Positions 16,743 through 25,274 of a stretch of 64,000 bases of DNA are shown here, piece by piece. Each line of letters starts with the position of its first letter. Position 1 is the stretch's first letter. A model generated the notes under the pieces. It searched no databases and was not told where the DNA came from. It saw nothing but the letters and a program-made list of their open reading frames with translations. The stretch spans positions 372,001 to 436,000 of the forward strand of contig NZ_CAUI01000005.1 of the NCBI RefSeq assembly GCF_000350165.1. The letters run 5' to 3'. The position numbers were made by a program, and so were the translations under genes. The DNA is from Halanaerobium saccharolyticum subsp. saccharolyticum DSM 6643. GTDB taxonomy: Bacteria > Bacillota > Halanaerobiia > Halanaerobiales > Halanaerobiaceae.

Positions 16743-17543
16743 ATGTATAAAAGTATTTTTACAGTGAAAAAGATGGATTGCCCATCGGAAAAAAATCTAA
16801 TTGAAACAAAACTTGGTTCAATTAAATTAATCCAAAAACTTGATTTTGATCTTGAAAAAAGAAAACTTATTGTTTTTCATTCACAAAAAGATGAAAGAAT
16901 AAAGAATTATTTAAATGAGCTAAAGTTAGATTCTAAATTAGAAAAAGTTGTTGAAATCCAGGATGAAAATAATGAGATTACAAATGACTCTCAGAGTCAG
17001 AAAAAACTTCTTAAAACTGTTCTTTTAGTTAATTTCGGTTTTTTCCTCTTTGAAATGACTGCAGGGCTAATTGCAAATTCAATGGGGCTTGTTGCTGATA
17101 GTTTAGATATGTTTTCAGATTCAATAGTTTATTTAGTTAGCCTTTTTGCAGTAGGTGGGAGCATTCTTCTTAAGAAGAAAGTTGCAAAACTCGCCGGATA
17201 TTTTCAAATTTTTATTGCATCCTTTGGATTTATTGAAGTATTAAGAAGATTTTTTGGTTTTGGAGAAATGCCTGATTTTAGTACAATGATAATTGTATCT
17301 ATTTTGGCTTTTATTGCTAATTTGTATTGTCTTTATTTATTCCAAAAATCCGATAGTAAAGAAGCACATATGAAAGCAAGCTGGATTTTCACTTCAAATG
17401 ATTTAATTGTAAATTCGGGAGTAATTATTTCAGGAGTTTTAGTCTATTTTTTTGACTCAAATAAGCCTGATTTAATAATTGGAGGTATTGTATTTCTAGT
17501 AGTAATCAATGGCGCTAGAAAGATTTTGAATTTAGCTAAATAA
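16743..17543 (+). CDS. Cation diffusion facilitator-type transporter with an N-terminal HMA-like domain
   Basis: A 266-residue protein. Residues 1-75 resemble a heavy-metal-associated fold, but the usual CxxC is MDCPSEKN with a single cysteine. Residues 95-266 hold membrane segments with the CDF-type GLVADSLDMFSDSIVYLV and a matching SWIFTSNDLIVNSGVIISG; their Asp and Asn residues stand where CDF proteins bind Zn or Cd. The large C-terminal cytosolic domain of standard CDF proteins is missing. It probably exports a divalent metal by proton antiport. An AAGGAGG site precedes the ATG. Confidence 0.8.
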   Translation: MYKSIFTVKKMDCPSEKNLIETKLGSIKLIQKLDFDLEKRKLIVFHSQKDERIKNYLNELKLDSKLEKVVEIQDENNEITNDSQSQKKLLKTVLLVNFGFFLFEMTAGLIANSMGLVADSLDMFSDSIVYLVSLFAVGGSILLKKKVAKLAGYFQIFIASFGFIEVLRRFFGFGEMPDFSTMIIVSILAFIANLYCLYLFQKSDSKEAHMKASWIFTSNDLIVNSGVIISGVLVYFFDSNKPDLIIGGIVFLVVINGARKILNLAK

Positions 17544-17585
17544 TAATGTTTTTATATTTAAGTTCAGAAAGGAAAGTGTTAATCT

Positions 17586-18731
17586 ATGATCTATCTTGAT
17601 TATAATGCTACAACACCAATTGATAAGAAAGTAGCTGAAGCAATGGAAGAATATATTTATGGGAATTTTGGTAACCCCTCAAGCAGCCATGAACTGGGTT
17701 CAAAAACAAAACGGGCTGTAGAAGAAGCTCGAAAAAAAGTTGCCAGTTTATTAAATGCTTCACCAGAGGAGATTATTTTTACTTCTGGAGGAAGTGAATC
17801 AAATAATATGGTGCTCAAGGGTGTGGCCTACACTTACCAGGAAAAGGGAAAGCATATTATTACCTCTGAAATAGAACATCCTGCCGTGATCTCTCCCTGT
17901 AAGTTTCTTGAGGAAAACGGTTATGAAGTTACTTATTTACCTGTAGATCAGGATGGAGTAGTAGATATTGAACAATTAAAAGCTGCTCTAACTGACGAAA
18001 CAATTTTAATTAGCATCATGCATGCAAATAATGAGACAGGAACGATTCAGCCACTGGCAGAAATAGCTGAAATAGCCTCAGAAAACAACATTTTATTGCA
18101 TACCGATGCTGCTCAGTCTGTGGGTAAAATTGAAACAGACGTTAAAAAGCTGGGAGTAGATTTTCTATCAGTAGCCGGTCATAAAGTTTATGCCCCAAAG
18201 GGGATCGGTGCACTTTATATAAGAGATGGAATTGAGATAGAACCTTTAATTCATGGAGCCGGACATGAGATGGGAAAAAGAGCTGGCACAGAAAATGTAA
18301 TTTTTGATGTTGCTCTTGGTAAAGCCTGTGAACTTGCGGAAGATCTGCTTCAGGGAAAAAAAGTTGACTTTGAGCATAATGCTCCCGGGAAAATTAAAGA
18401 ATTGAGAGATTATTTTCAGAAACAGCTGCAGAACAACTTTAAAGATCGAGTTATTCTAAATGGACATCCGACTAAACGCTTACCAAACACTTTAAATATT
18501 AGTTTTTTAGATTACAGTGGTCAGGAAATTCTGGATCATTTAGATAATGTTGCTTTATCTACAGGCTCAGCCTGTCATTCTGATTCAGTAGAAATTTCTT
18601 CGGTCTTAAAAGCTATGTCTGTAACTATGGAAACTGGAAGGGGTGCTGTGAGATTTAGTCTTGGTAAATATACAACCAGGGATGAAATTGAACATGTTTT
18701 AGATAAGTTAGAAACTTTAAGTGAATTATAA
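17586..18731 (+). CDS. Cysteine desulfurase, NifS/IscS family
   Basis: A 381-residue PLP enzyme that takes sulfur from L-cysteine for Fe-S clusters and other sulfur products. The PLP lysine is Lys200 in AGHKVYAPKG, and the persulfide cysteine is Cys330 in STGSACHSDS. The N-terminus (MIYLDYNATTPID) is family-typical. No iscU/nifU scaffold adjoins it, so the sulfur acceptor is unknown; selenium handling for the UGA-containing gene 2 kb upstream is possible but speculative. The transcript probably ends at the element at 18845. Confidence 0.92.
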   Translation: MIYLDYNATTPIDKKVAEAMEEYIYGNFGNPSSSHELGSKTKRAVEEARKKVASLLNASPEEIIFTSGGSESNNMVLKGVAYTYQEKGKHIITSEIEHPAVISPCKFLEENGYEVTYLPVDQDGVVDIEQLKAALTDETILISIMHANNETGTIQPLAEIAEIASENNILLHTDAAQSVGKIETDVKKLGVDFLSVAGHKVYAPKGIGALYIRDGIEIEPLIHGAGHEMGKRAGTENVIFDVALGKACELAEDLLQGKKVDFEHNAPGKIKELRDYFQKQLQNNFKDRVILNGHPTKRLPNTLNISFLDYSGQEILDHLDNVALSTGSACHSDSVEISSVLKAMSVTMETGRGAVRFSLGKYTTRDEIEHVLDKLETLSEL

Positions 18732-18758
18732 TATTTAGAGGAGGAGATAATTGATAGT

Positions 18759-18827
18759 GTGGAGTTAAGTAATATGACAGAATTTACTCAGTGGATTGTT
18801 GAAGCTGATAAGGTAATTAATTTTTAG
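18759..18827 (+). other. Possible 22-codon small ORF after the desulfurase gene
   Basis: A GTG-started frame of 22 codons (MELSNMTEFTQWIVEAD then five residues) stands behind GAGGAGGAG at 18739-18747, but with an 11-base gap to the start. It could be a real microprotein or the remnant of a longer gene. No family was recognised. Confidence 0.2.
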
Positions 18828-18844
18828 TGAATTTATAATTGTAA

Positions 18845-18920
18845 ACTGAACTTAGAGATAATATCCTCTCAGAGAAGCTTCATTTTTTCGATTAATTAGG
18901 AGCTTTTGCTGGGGTTTTTG
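18845..18920 (+). repeat. Dispersed intergenic terminator-like element, copy D
   Basis: The most diverged copy. It keeps TTAGAGATAATATCCTCTCAGAG, GCTTCATTTT and GGAGCTTTTGCTGGGG ending in GTTTTTG. CAG and AAGCTTC pair with GGAGCTTTTGCTG to make the stem. It probably terminates the cysteine desulfurase transcript. Confidence 0.6.
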
Positions 18921-18952
18921 TTACTTCGGAAGAAATTATTTTTATCACTTAT

Positions 18953-18981
18953 TTGACAAAATATTTATAATGTGTTTTAAT
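18953..18981 (+). promoter_or_regulatory. Sigma-A promoter of the K+ operon
   Basis: Perfect TTGACA (18953-18958), 17-base spacer, TTTAAT (18976-18981). Transcription would start just before the riboswitch. Confidence 0.7.
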
Positions 18982-18999
18982 ATAGGAAAAGAAAATATT

Positions 19000-19122
19000 T
19001 CTGTTGTCTAATCTCATCTGAGAGCGGGGGACCCACTTTTTTGGGGCGAATCTATTTTTAGAAGAAGACCTTTACTTCTAGCCCGACAGCTAACTCCGTA
19101 GACTTTAAATAAGGGACAGACT
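19000..19122 (+). ncRNA. c-di-AMP (ydaO/yuaA-type) riboswitch
   Basis: The leader holds the conserved ydaO blocks in order: GAGAGCGGGGGACCCA, TTGGGGCGAATC, AGCCCGACAGCTAACTCCGTAG, and AAGGGACAG. The outer stem pairs TCTGT at 19000-19004 with ACAGA at 19116-19120. A strong terminator follows at 19163. In known members c-di-AMP binding favours termination, so high c-di-AMP should switch off the downstream K+ uptake genes. Confidence 0.92.
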
Positions 19123-19162
19123 TGATGCCACCATTATATAATATTTTGGTGAAATTTATCTA

Positions 19163-19194
19163 TGGCACTACAGTCTATCTGTAGTGTTTTTTTG
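19163..19194 (+). terminator. Riboswitch-controlled terminator before ktrB
   Basis: CACTACAG (19166-19173), loop TCTAT, CTGTAGTG (19179-19186), then seven T residues. It lies between the c-di-AMP aptamer and ktrB. Confidence 0.85.
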
Positions 19195-19255
19195 ATTTTA
19201 TAAAGCTTTTTTTAACATATAACTTATTTTACTTGTCTGGAAAGGAGTAGAGAGA

Positions 19256-20578
19256 ATGAAGATCAGCAAGAAAAATTTAACCCCGGCACAGTACTTAGTT
19301 TTTGGTTATTTTATTATTATCATGCTGGGTTCAATACTTTTAATGCTGCCAGTTGCAACAACTGATGGTCAGGGGCTGGGAGCTATAGATGCAGTGTTTA
19401 CCGCTACATCTGCCACCTGTGTGACAGGTTTAATTGTTGTCAATACTAAAGAAGCCTTTACTCATTTTGGTTCAACAGTTATTATGCTTTTAATCCAAAT
19501 TGGTGGACTTGGTATCATGTCGATGTCTACCTTATTTGCCTTTATTATTGGAAAGAAGATTAGTTTAAAAGAAAGATTAATTATTCAGGAAGATTTAAAT
19601 CAGTATCAGATATCGGGAATGGTGAGATTGGTCCAGTACTTGCTTGGCTTTACCTTTGCAATTGAGGGAACTGCTGCAGTTATCTTATTTTTCCGTCTAG
19701 TTGAGGATTATCCTGCAGGGAGGGCAATTTATCTGGCTATTTTCCATGCAGTATCTGCTTTTAATAATGCTGGTTTTGATCTTTTTGGAAACAGCCTGGA
19801 GAACTTTACCGGTGATATAACAATTAACTTTGTTATTATGGCCTTAATTATCTTAGGTGGTATAGGTTTTGGGGTAATGGTAGAAGCTTATAACAGAGTC
19901 AGGTTTAAAAAATCAACTCTGCAGACTAAAATAGTTCTCGTCATAACATTAGCTCTTTTAATCTTTGGTTTTATAGTGTTTTTTGTTTTAGAGTATGATA
20001 ATACCCTTGCTGGTTTACCACTTCTTGATAAAATACTGGGAGCAATGTTTTTATCTGTAACACCAAGAACAGCAGGTTTTAATACAGTTGCAACCGGAGC
20101 TCTAAAACAGTCGTCACTCTTTATTATCATTATCTTAATGTTTATTGGTGCATCACCCGGCTCGACCGGTGGAGGTATCAAAACAACTACTTTTGGAGTG
20201 ATGCTTGTTACTTTAAAAAACATGATTACAGGTAAAGAAGATATGGAAGTATATAACCGCCGCTTTGAAAAAAAGATCGTCTATGAGGCTTTTACTATTA
20301 CAATGCTGGCTGCCGGACTGGTTGTACTGGTAACTACGCTTTTATTAGTGATCGAAGACTTTCAATTTATTGATGTTTTATTTGAGACAGTTTCTGCCTT
20401 TGGTACAGTGGGACTTTCAACAGGAATTACCGGAGAGCTATCTGATATCAGCAGAGTTTTAATTACTATCACGATGTTTGCTGGCAGAGTTGGTCCACTT
20501 ACCCTGGCACTTGCTTTTGGAGAAAGGGTAAGAAAAGGAAAATATCATTACCCAACTGAAAAAGTAATGGTTGGTTAA
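19256..20578 (+). CDS. ktrB: K+ uptake channel subunit KtrB (TrkH/KtrB family)
   Basis: A 440-residue superfamily-of-K-transporters protein. It has repeated membrane-pore-membrane units, each with a filter-like glycine: TCVTGL, FNNAGF, PRTAGF and FGTVGLS. The length of about 440 is typical of KtrB rather than the longer TrkH. It conducts K+ with the KtrA ring encoded 20 bases downstream. It is the first gene after the c-di-AMP riboswitch, and an AAAGGAG site precedes the ATG. Confidence 0.93.
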   Translation: MKISKKNLTPAQYLVFGYFIIIMLGSILLMLPVATTDGQGLGAIDAVFTATSATCVTGLIVVNTKEAFTHFGSTVIMLLIQIGGLGIMSMSTLFAFIIGKKISLKERLIIQEDLNQYQISGMVRLVQYLLGFTFAIEGTAAVILFFRLVEDYPAGRAIYLAIFHAVSAFNNAGFDLFGNSLENFTGDITINFVIMALIILGGIGFGVMVEAYNRVRFKKSTLQTKIVLVITLALLIFGFIVFFVLEYDNTLAGLPLLDKILGAMFLSVTPRTAGFNTVATGALKQSSLFIIIILMFIGASPGSTGGGIKTTTFGVMLVTLKNMITGKEDMEVYNRRFEKKIVYEAFTITMLAAGLVVLVTTLLLVIEDFQFIDVLFETVSAFGTVGLSTGITGELSDISRVLITITMFAGRVGPLTLALAFGERVRKGKYHYPTEKVMVG

Positions 20579-20598
20579 TTTAGATAGGAGGAAAATAA

Positions 20599-21252
20599 AT
20601 GAAGCAGTTTGTTGTTGTAGGATTAGGAAGATTTGGAGCCAGTGTTGCTACTACTCTGGCTGAAAATGGACATGATGTATTAGCGATTGACCGTGATCCA
20701 GAAAAGGTGCAGGCAATTAGTGGAGATGTAACTCATGCTGTAGAGGCTGATGCTACTGATGAAGAAGCCTTAAAAACTCTGGGTGTCAGAAACTTTGATG
20801 TAGCTGTTGTAAGTATTGGAGATAATGTTTCGGCAAATATATTGTGTACTTTAATTTTAAAAGAATTAAGTTTACCGTATGTAATTGTGAAGGCACCAGA
20901 TAAATTACATGGAAAAGTTTTAAGCAAGGTTGGTGCAGATAGAATAGTTTATCCTGAGCGTGATATGGGAGCAAGAATTGCTCAGAATCTTATCTCTTCC
21001 AATGTTTTAGATTATATAGAGTTTGCTCCAGAATATGGAGTAATAGAGCTGCTGGCAACTGACAAAATGACAGGAAAGTCTTTAAAAGAACTTGAATTAA
21101 GAGCCAGTTTTGATGTTAATGTTATGGCAATCAAGCGCGGAGAAAATATTCATATTTCTCCTGGTGCTGAGGACAAGATTGAAAGTGGAGATAAGCTGGT
21201 TTTAATGGGCAAAAATGAGAATCTGGATAAAATGCATGATTTTGGAAATTAA
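20599..21252 (+). CDS. ktrA: K+ uptake regulatory subunit KtrA (RCK protein)
   Basis: A 217-residue cytosolic gating protein. The RCK_N Rossmann fold spans about residues 1-130, with GLGRFGASVATTLAENGHDVLAID binding nucleotide. The RCK_C domain is at about 135-217. KtrA forms an octameric ring on KtrB that opens or closes with ATP/ADP, and RCK_C domains of KtrA in other Firmicutes bind c-di-AMP. Control here may therefore act on both RNA and protein. The ribosome site is AGGAGG. Confidence 0.93.
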   Translation: MKQFVVVGLGRFGASVATTLAENGHDVLAIDRDPEKVQAISGDVTHAVEADATDEEALKTLGVRNFDVAVVSIGDNVSANILCTLILKELSLPYVIVKAPDKLHGKVLSKVGADRIVYPERDMGARIAQNLISSNVLDYIEFAPEYGVIELLATDKMTGKSLKELELRASFDVNVMAIKRGENIHISPGAEDKIESGDKLVLMGKNENLDKMHDFGN

Positions 21253-21276
21253 TTTTTTTTTGAAGGAGTGTAAATT

Positions 21277-23103
21277 ATGAATATAAAAACATTAAAAGGC
21301 AAAATGCTCCTCGGTTTTGCAGTAATGATCTTAATTTTAGCTGGTGTTGTTGGCTGGAGTATTTATAACTTTGAATCTCTATCAAATGCGATCAATGATA
21401 TCTTAGTAGAAAACTACCGCAGCATTAAAGCCAGTGACAGTATGGTTGAATCAATAGAGCGTCAGGATAGTGCTCTGCTGCTGCTTTTGAGAACATCTGA
21501 AGAACAGGGACAGGAAATATTTAGACGCAACGAAAAAGAATTTTATACCTGGCTGGCCAGAGCAGAAGATAATATTACAATAGATGGTGAAGGCACAATT
21601 CTTGAGAAGATAAATGAAAAGTATTTTAGTTTTGTATCTAAATTTGATCAATTCTATAATGCAGACGAAAATCAGCGCTGGGAGATTTATAACCAGGAGT
21701 TACTGCCTTTATTTAATGAAATCAAAACTGATATTCGGGAGTTAAGAGAACTAAACAGACAGGCAATGGTGGATGCCCAGGGTGATGCAAACAGCAGAGC
21801 CAATCAGGCAATCATCTATACAATCGGACTGGCTTTACTAGTTACTGCATTTTCATTAATTTTTGCCTTTTATCTCACCAAACAGATATTGAGGCCAATT
21901 AAAGAATTAGAAAAAGGGATTAAAGAAGTGGCTGCCAGAAATTTTCAGCGTAAAGTTGAAGTGGCCTCTGAGGATGAAATCGGTGTGCTGGCAGATGAAT
22001 TTAATGAGATGATTTCCAAACTAAAAGAATATGAAAAATTAAATGTTAAAAAGCTGCTGATGGAGAAAGAAAAGTCAGAAGCTGTAGTAAATAATTTGAG
22101 CAGTCCCTTAATAGTGACAGATAAGGATCATAAGATTGTTTTAATAAACGAAACAGCTAAAGAACTATTTTCACTGAGGGAGGATGTACTTGGCACGCAC
22201 TTTTTAGAGGTTATTAAGGCAGAAGAGATTTTTGAATACATTAAAAATCCTGAAGCTAAAGAAGAGAAAACCTTTCTGCTAAAAAAGAACGATAAAAAAA
22301 GACATTACAGGATTTCAACCAAACAGGTAATTGATGAAGATGAAGAATATCAATTTACAGTTACTCTATTAGAGGATATTACCCGCTTAAAAGAAATTGA
22401 CAATATGAAATCTGAATTTGTTTCAACTGTATCACATGAGTTTAGGACCCCGCTGACTTCAATGAATATGGGGCTTAGCATGGTAATTAACGAGGATACA
22501 GGAGAATTAAATGAGGAACAGAAGGAACTGCTGGAAGCAGCCTATGAGGATGTTGAACGATTAACTGAGTTAGTAAATGATCTGCTTGATCTCTCTAAGA
22601 TTGAATCAGGTAAAATTGAAATGGAATTTGATAAGGTAGATGTCAATGATATTATTGAAAAAACTCTTAACCCGTTCCATAAACAGGTGGAGGAAAAAGA
22701 AATTGAGCTCAAATTTAAACAGTCAGAAGATAATGTTTTTGCTTATGCCGATCCTTCAAAAATAAGCTGGGTGATTTCTAACCTGGTTGGAAATGCACTT
22801 CGCTATGCTGATGAAGGAAAAATAGAAGTAGATGCAGAAATAAAGGGTAGAAGGGTTCTAGTATCAGTCGCAGATAATGGACCAGGTATTCCAAAAGAAT
22901 ATCAGTCTAAAATATTCGAGAAATTTGTCAGAGCCGGCAGTGATAAAGAGGAAAAGAGTGGAACCGGTCTCGGCCTTGCTATTGCAAAAGAAATTATTAC
23001 AGCCCATAATGGTCGGATCTGGGTTGACAGTAAAGAAGGAGAGGGCTCTACTTTTTCATTCTACATCCCAAGATATGGCTATCAGGAGGAAAATAATGAG
23101 TAA
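21277..23103 (+). CDS. Membrane sensor histidine kinase (HAMP-PAS-HisKA-HATPase)
   Basis: A 608-residue kinase. It has TM1 near residues 9-29, an outer helical sensor domain to about 178, TM2 near 179-202, HAMP to about 255, then a PAS domain with LIVTDKDHKIVLINETAKELF. The phospho-acceptor is His387 in VSHEFRTPLTSM, and a C-terminal ATPase has DNGPGIPKEYQSKIFEKF and GTGLGLAIAKEI. It lies between ktrA and two receiver genes, overlapping the first by 8 bases. It probably senses osmotic or envelope state; the layout resembles KinB-type sensors, but the signal is unknown. Confidence 0.92.
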   Translation: MNIKTLKGKMLLGFAVMILILAGVVGWSIYNFESLSNAINDILVENYRSIKASDSMVESIERQDSALLLLLRTSEEQGQEIFRRNEKEFYTWLARAEDNITIDGEGTILEKINEKYFSFVSKFDQFYNADENQRWEIYNQELLPLFNEIKTDIRELRELNRQAMVDAQGDANSRANQAIIYTIGLALLVTAFSLIFAFYLTKQILRPIKELEKGIKEVAARNFQRKVEVASEDEIGVLADEFNEMISKLKEYEKLNVKKLLMEKEKSEAVVNNLSSPLIVTDKDHKIVLINETAKELFSLREDVLGTHFLEVIKAEEIFEYIKNPEAKEEKTFLLKKNDKKRHYRISTKQVIDEDEEYQFTVTLLEDITRLKEIDNMKSEFVSTVSHEFRTPLTSMNMGLSMVINEDTGELNEEQKELLEAAYEDVERLTELVNDLLDLSKIESGKIEMEFDKVDVNDIIEKTLNPFHKQVEEKEIELKFKQSEDNVFAYADPSKISWVISNLVGNALRYADEGKIEVDAEIKGRRVLVSVADNGPGIPKEYQSKIFEKFVRAGSDKEEKSGTGLGLAIAKEIITAHNGRIWVDSKEGEGSTFSFYIPRYGYQEENNE

Positions 23104-23509
23104 AATTTTAGTAGTAGATGATGAAAAAAACATTAGATTAGTTGTTGGTAAAAGTCTGGAAAAGGCAGGTTATGCTGTGGATTATGCTGTAGATGGAGTT
23201 GAAGCAGTTGATAAGGCTAATAATATTAGTCCAGATCTTATTTTACTTGATTTAAGGCTGCCGAAGATGAATGGTTTTTTAGTACTTGAAGCTTTAAAAA
23301 GTGATGCAGCAACCGAGGAAATACCGGTTATTATATTGTCTGCTTTATCTGAAGAAGATGACGTGCAAAAGGCAATTTCTTCAGGTGCTGAAGACTTTTT
23401 AGTCAAACCAATCAGCCAGAGTGATTTACTGGCTGCTGTAGAAGAAAGTATTATGGAAGAAGGAACAGGACAGGAAGAAATAGAGGAGGAAGATAATAAT
23501 GAAAAATAA
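23096..23509 (+). CDS. Single-domain response regulator (receiver only)
   Basis: A 137-residue CheY-like receiver. The acidic pocket is VVDDEKN, the phospho-acceptor Asp is in LILLDLRLPKMNG, and the conserved Lys is in FLVKPIS. A very acidic tail follows, with no DNA-binding domain. I set the start at ATG 23096, behind AGGAGG, rather than the longer frame that runs inside the kinase gene. It overlaps the kinase by 8 bases and the next regulator by 11, so it is presumably phosphorylated by that kinase and acts by protein contact. Confidence 0.9.
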   Translation: MSKILVVDDEKNIRLVVGKSLEKAGYAVDYAVDGVEAVDKANNISPDLILLDLRLPKMNGFLVLEALKSDAATEEIPVIILSALSEEDDVQKAISSGAEDFLVKPISQSDLLAAVEESIMEEGTGQEEIEEEDNNEK

Positions 23510-24194
23510 AGTACTGGTTGTTGATGATGAAAAGAATATTCGTTTGACTTTAAAGAAAGCTCTTTCGAATGCAGACTACGAAGTTGAAACAGCTGTTAAT
23601 GGAGAAGATGGACTGGCAAAATTAAAAGAAGAAGAAATCCCGGTTGTACTGCTTGATATGAAAATGCCGGGAATGGATGGCATCCAATTTTTAAAAGAAG
23701 TAACAAATAAAGAAATTGATACAAAAGTAATTATGATTACTGGATACGGCAGTGTAGAGACAGCAGTAGAAACTTTAAAGTTAGGTGCTGTTGATTATCT
23801 GCGTAAACCATTTAAACCAGAAGAAATTATTAATATTGTTCAGGATGTTTTTGAACGTTACAAAGTTGAAAATAGTGAAAAAGAAGTAGAAAGTTTTGAA
23901 GAATATATTATGCTTGCTAAAAACGCAATTAATAAACGAGATTTCTCAAAGGCAAAAGAAATGCTGCAGCAGGCCACTTCTCTTGACTCTGAAAAGCCTG
24001 AACCATTTAATCTACTCGGTATTATTTATGAGATGCAGCATAAGCAGGGAGAAGCGATGAAGATGTATAGAGCTGCTTTGGCACTTGAACCTGGCTATAA
24101 ACCGGCAAATGAAAACATTGAAAGGGCAGGAGAAAGTATGGGCTCCATTGACTTAGATGATGTTAACTTTGGAGATGACGAGGAGGAAGAATAG
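23499..24194 (+). CDS. Response regulator with C-terminal TPR region
   Basis: A 231-residue protein. Residues 1-120 are a receiver (VVDDEKN, Asp in VVLLDMKMPGMDG, Lys in LRKPFKP). Residues 135-215 form tetratricopeptide-like helices, with KAKEMLQQATSLDSEKPEPFNLLGIIY and the TPR-typical MYRAALALEPGYKPA. The end is strongly acidic. It lacks a DNA-binding domain, so its output is probably protein-protein contact, perhaps with the RCK proteins encoded immediately downstream; that target is inference. Confidence 0.88.
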   Translation: MKNKVLVVDDEKNIRLTLKKALSNADYEVETAVNGEDGLAKLKEEEIPVVLLDMKMPGMDGIQFLKEVTNKEIDTKVIMITGYGSVETAVETLKLGAVDYLRKPFKPEEIINIVQDVFERYKVENSEKEVESFEEYIMLAKNAINKRDFSKAKEMLQQATSLDSEKPEPFNLLGIIYEMQHKQGEAMKMYRAALALEPGYKPANENIERAGESMGSIDLDDVNFGDDEEEE

Positions 24195-24608
24195 ATGTTT
24201 ATTGTTATTGTAGGCTGCGGCCGCACTGGTTCTCTGCTTGCTGGAAAACTTTCTCGTTCTGGTAACGAGGTTGTTGTTATAGAACAGAATCCAGATTCAT
24301 TTGCTCTGCTGCCGGTTGACTTTTCAGGTTTTGAGATAGAGGGGGATGCAGCTGAAAGTGATGTTTTGATTGAAGGTAAAATAGAATCTGCTGACCTTTT
24401 AATTGTTAGTACTGGCAATGATCAGATTAACTATCTTGTATCACAGATGGCCAGGGTTAATTTTGATGTACCCAGAATTATGGTCAGGACTATAGACCCA
24501 GCAGTGGAGAAGATGTATGAAAAAGAAGAACGTTTTGAGATATTTTCTCAGATATCTCTTTTGGCTGAAAACATGATAAATAAAATTGAGCGAGAAGGGA
24601 TGAGGTAA
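24195..24608 (+). CDS. TrkA-like protein with RCK_N domain only
   Basis: A 137-residue single RCK_N domain with nucleotide-binding GCGRTGSLLAGKLSRSGNEVVVIE. The RCK_C domain that normally follows is absent. It starts one base after the receiver-TPR gene and is followed 2 bases later by a full TrkA-like gene, so it may form mixed rings with it. Its start follows GAGGAGGAAG. Confidence 0.88.
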   Translation: MFIVIVGCGRTGSLLAGKLSRSGNEVVVIEQNPDSFALLPVDFSGFEIEGDAAESDVLIEGKIESADLLIVSTGNDQINYLVSQMARVNFDVPRIMVRTIDPAVEKMYEKEERFEIFSQISLLAENMINKIEREGMR

Positions 24609-24610
24609 TT

Positions 24611-25273
24611 ATGGAGATTATACTGGTTGGAGGAGGTAAGCTAATTTACCATCTTGCCAAAAAGCTAATTTCTAAAGGACATTTTATAACAATTATCAAT
24701 AAAGATCGTAAACTTGCTGATGATCTGGCAAGAGAAATAAAGGCTACAGTTGTCTTTGGTGATGCAGCAAATAAAAAAGTTCTGGAAGATGCTGGCGCCT
24801 ATAAGGCTGATAACCTGGTATCTTTGACGCAAAAGGACCACAGTAATCTCTTTATCTGCAAGATGGCAATGGATTATTTTGGAGTTGAGAGAACTACTGC
24901 TCTCGTAAATAATCCTGAAAATGAAGACCTGTTCAATATTTTGGGGATTACGGGGATCTTTAATGTTACTGATTTGATCAGTTCAATTATTGAGCAGAGT
25001 GTGATTTCAGAAGATGTAAGTAATTTAACCATGATTGAAGAGGGAAAACTAAGTATCTTCCAGGTTGAGGTAGCACCTGACTCTGCAGCTGCTGGCAAGG
25101 AAATTAAAGAAATTGACCTCCCTCTCTCAATTGTTTTAGGTGGTATAGTTAGAAATGGAGATATTTCAATTCCTAGAGGTGGGTCTAAGATTCAGGCGGG
25201 AGATAAAATTGTCATAATTTCACTGCCGGAAGAACAGGCAGAAGCAATTAAAGTCTTTGGTGGTGAAGAATAA
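24611..25273 (+). CDS. trkA: TrkA-like K+ transport regulatory protein (RCK_N + RCK_C)
   Basis: A 220-residue protein with an RCK_N domain (GGGKLIYHLAKKLISKGHFITII) and an RCK_C domain from about residue 140 (EEGKLSIFQVEVAPDSAAAGKEI, then GDKIVIISLPEE). Together with the RCK_N-only protein just upstream it should gate the TrkH channel encoded next. The start has a GAGGT site. Confidence 0.9.
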   Translation: MEIILVGGGKLIYHLAKKLISKGHFITIINKDRKLADDLAREIKATVVFGDAANKKVLEDAGAYKADNLVSLTQKDHSNLFICKMAMDYFGVERTTALVNNPENEDLFNILGITGIFNVTDLISSIIEQSVISEDVSNLTMIEEGKLSIFQVEVAPDSAAAGKEIKEIDLPLSIVLGGIVRNGDISIPRGGSKIQAGDKIVIISLPEEQAEAIKVFGGEE

Positions 25274-25274
25274 G

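Noticed and set aside
22877-23095. N-terminal extension of the receiver gene
   Set aside because: It lies inside the kinase ATPase domain in another frame; the receiver fold and ribosome site both place the start at 23096.
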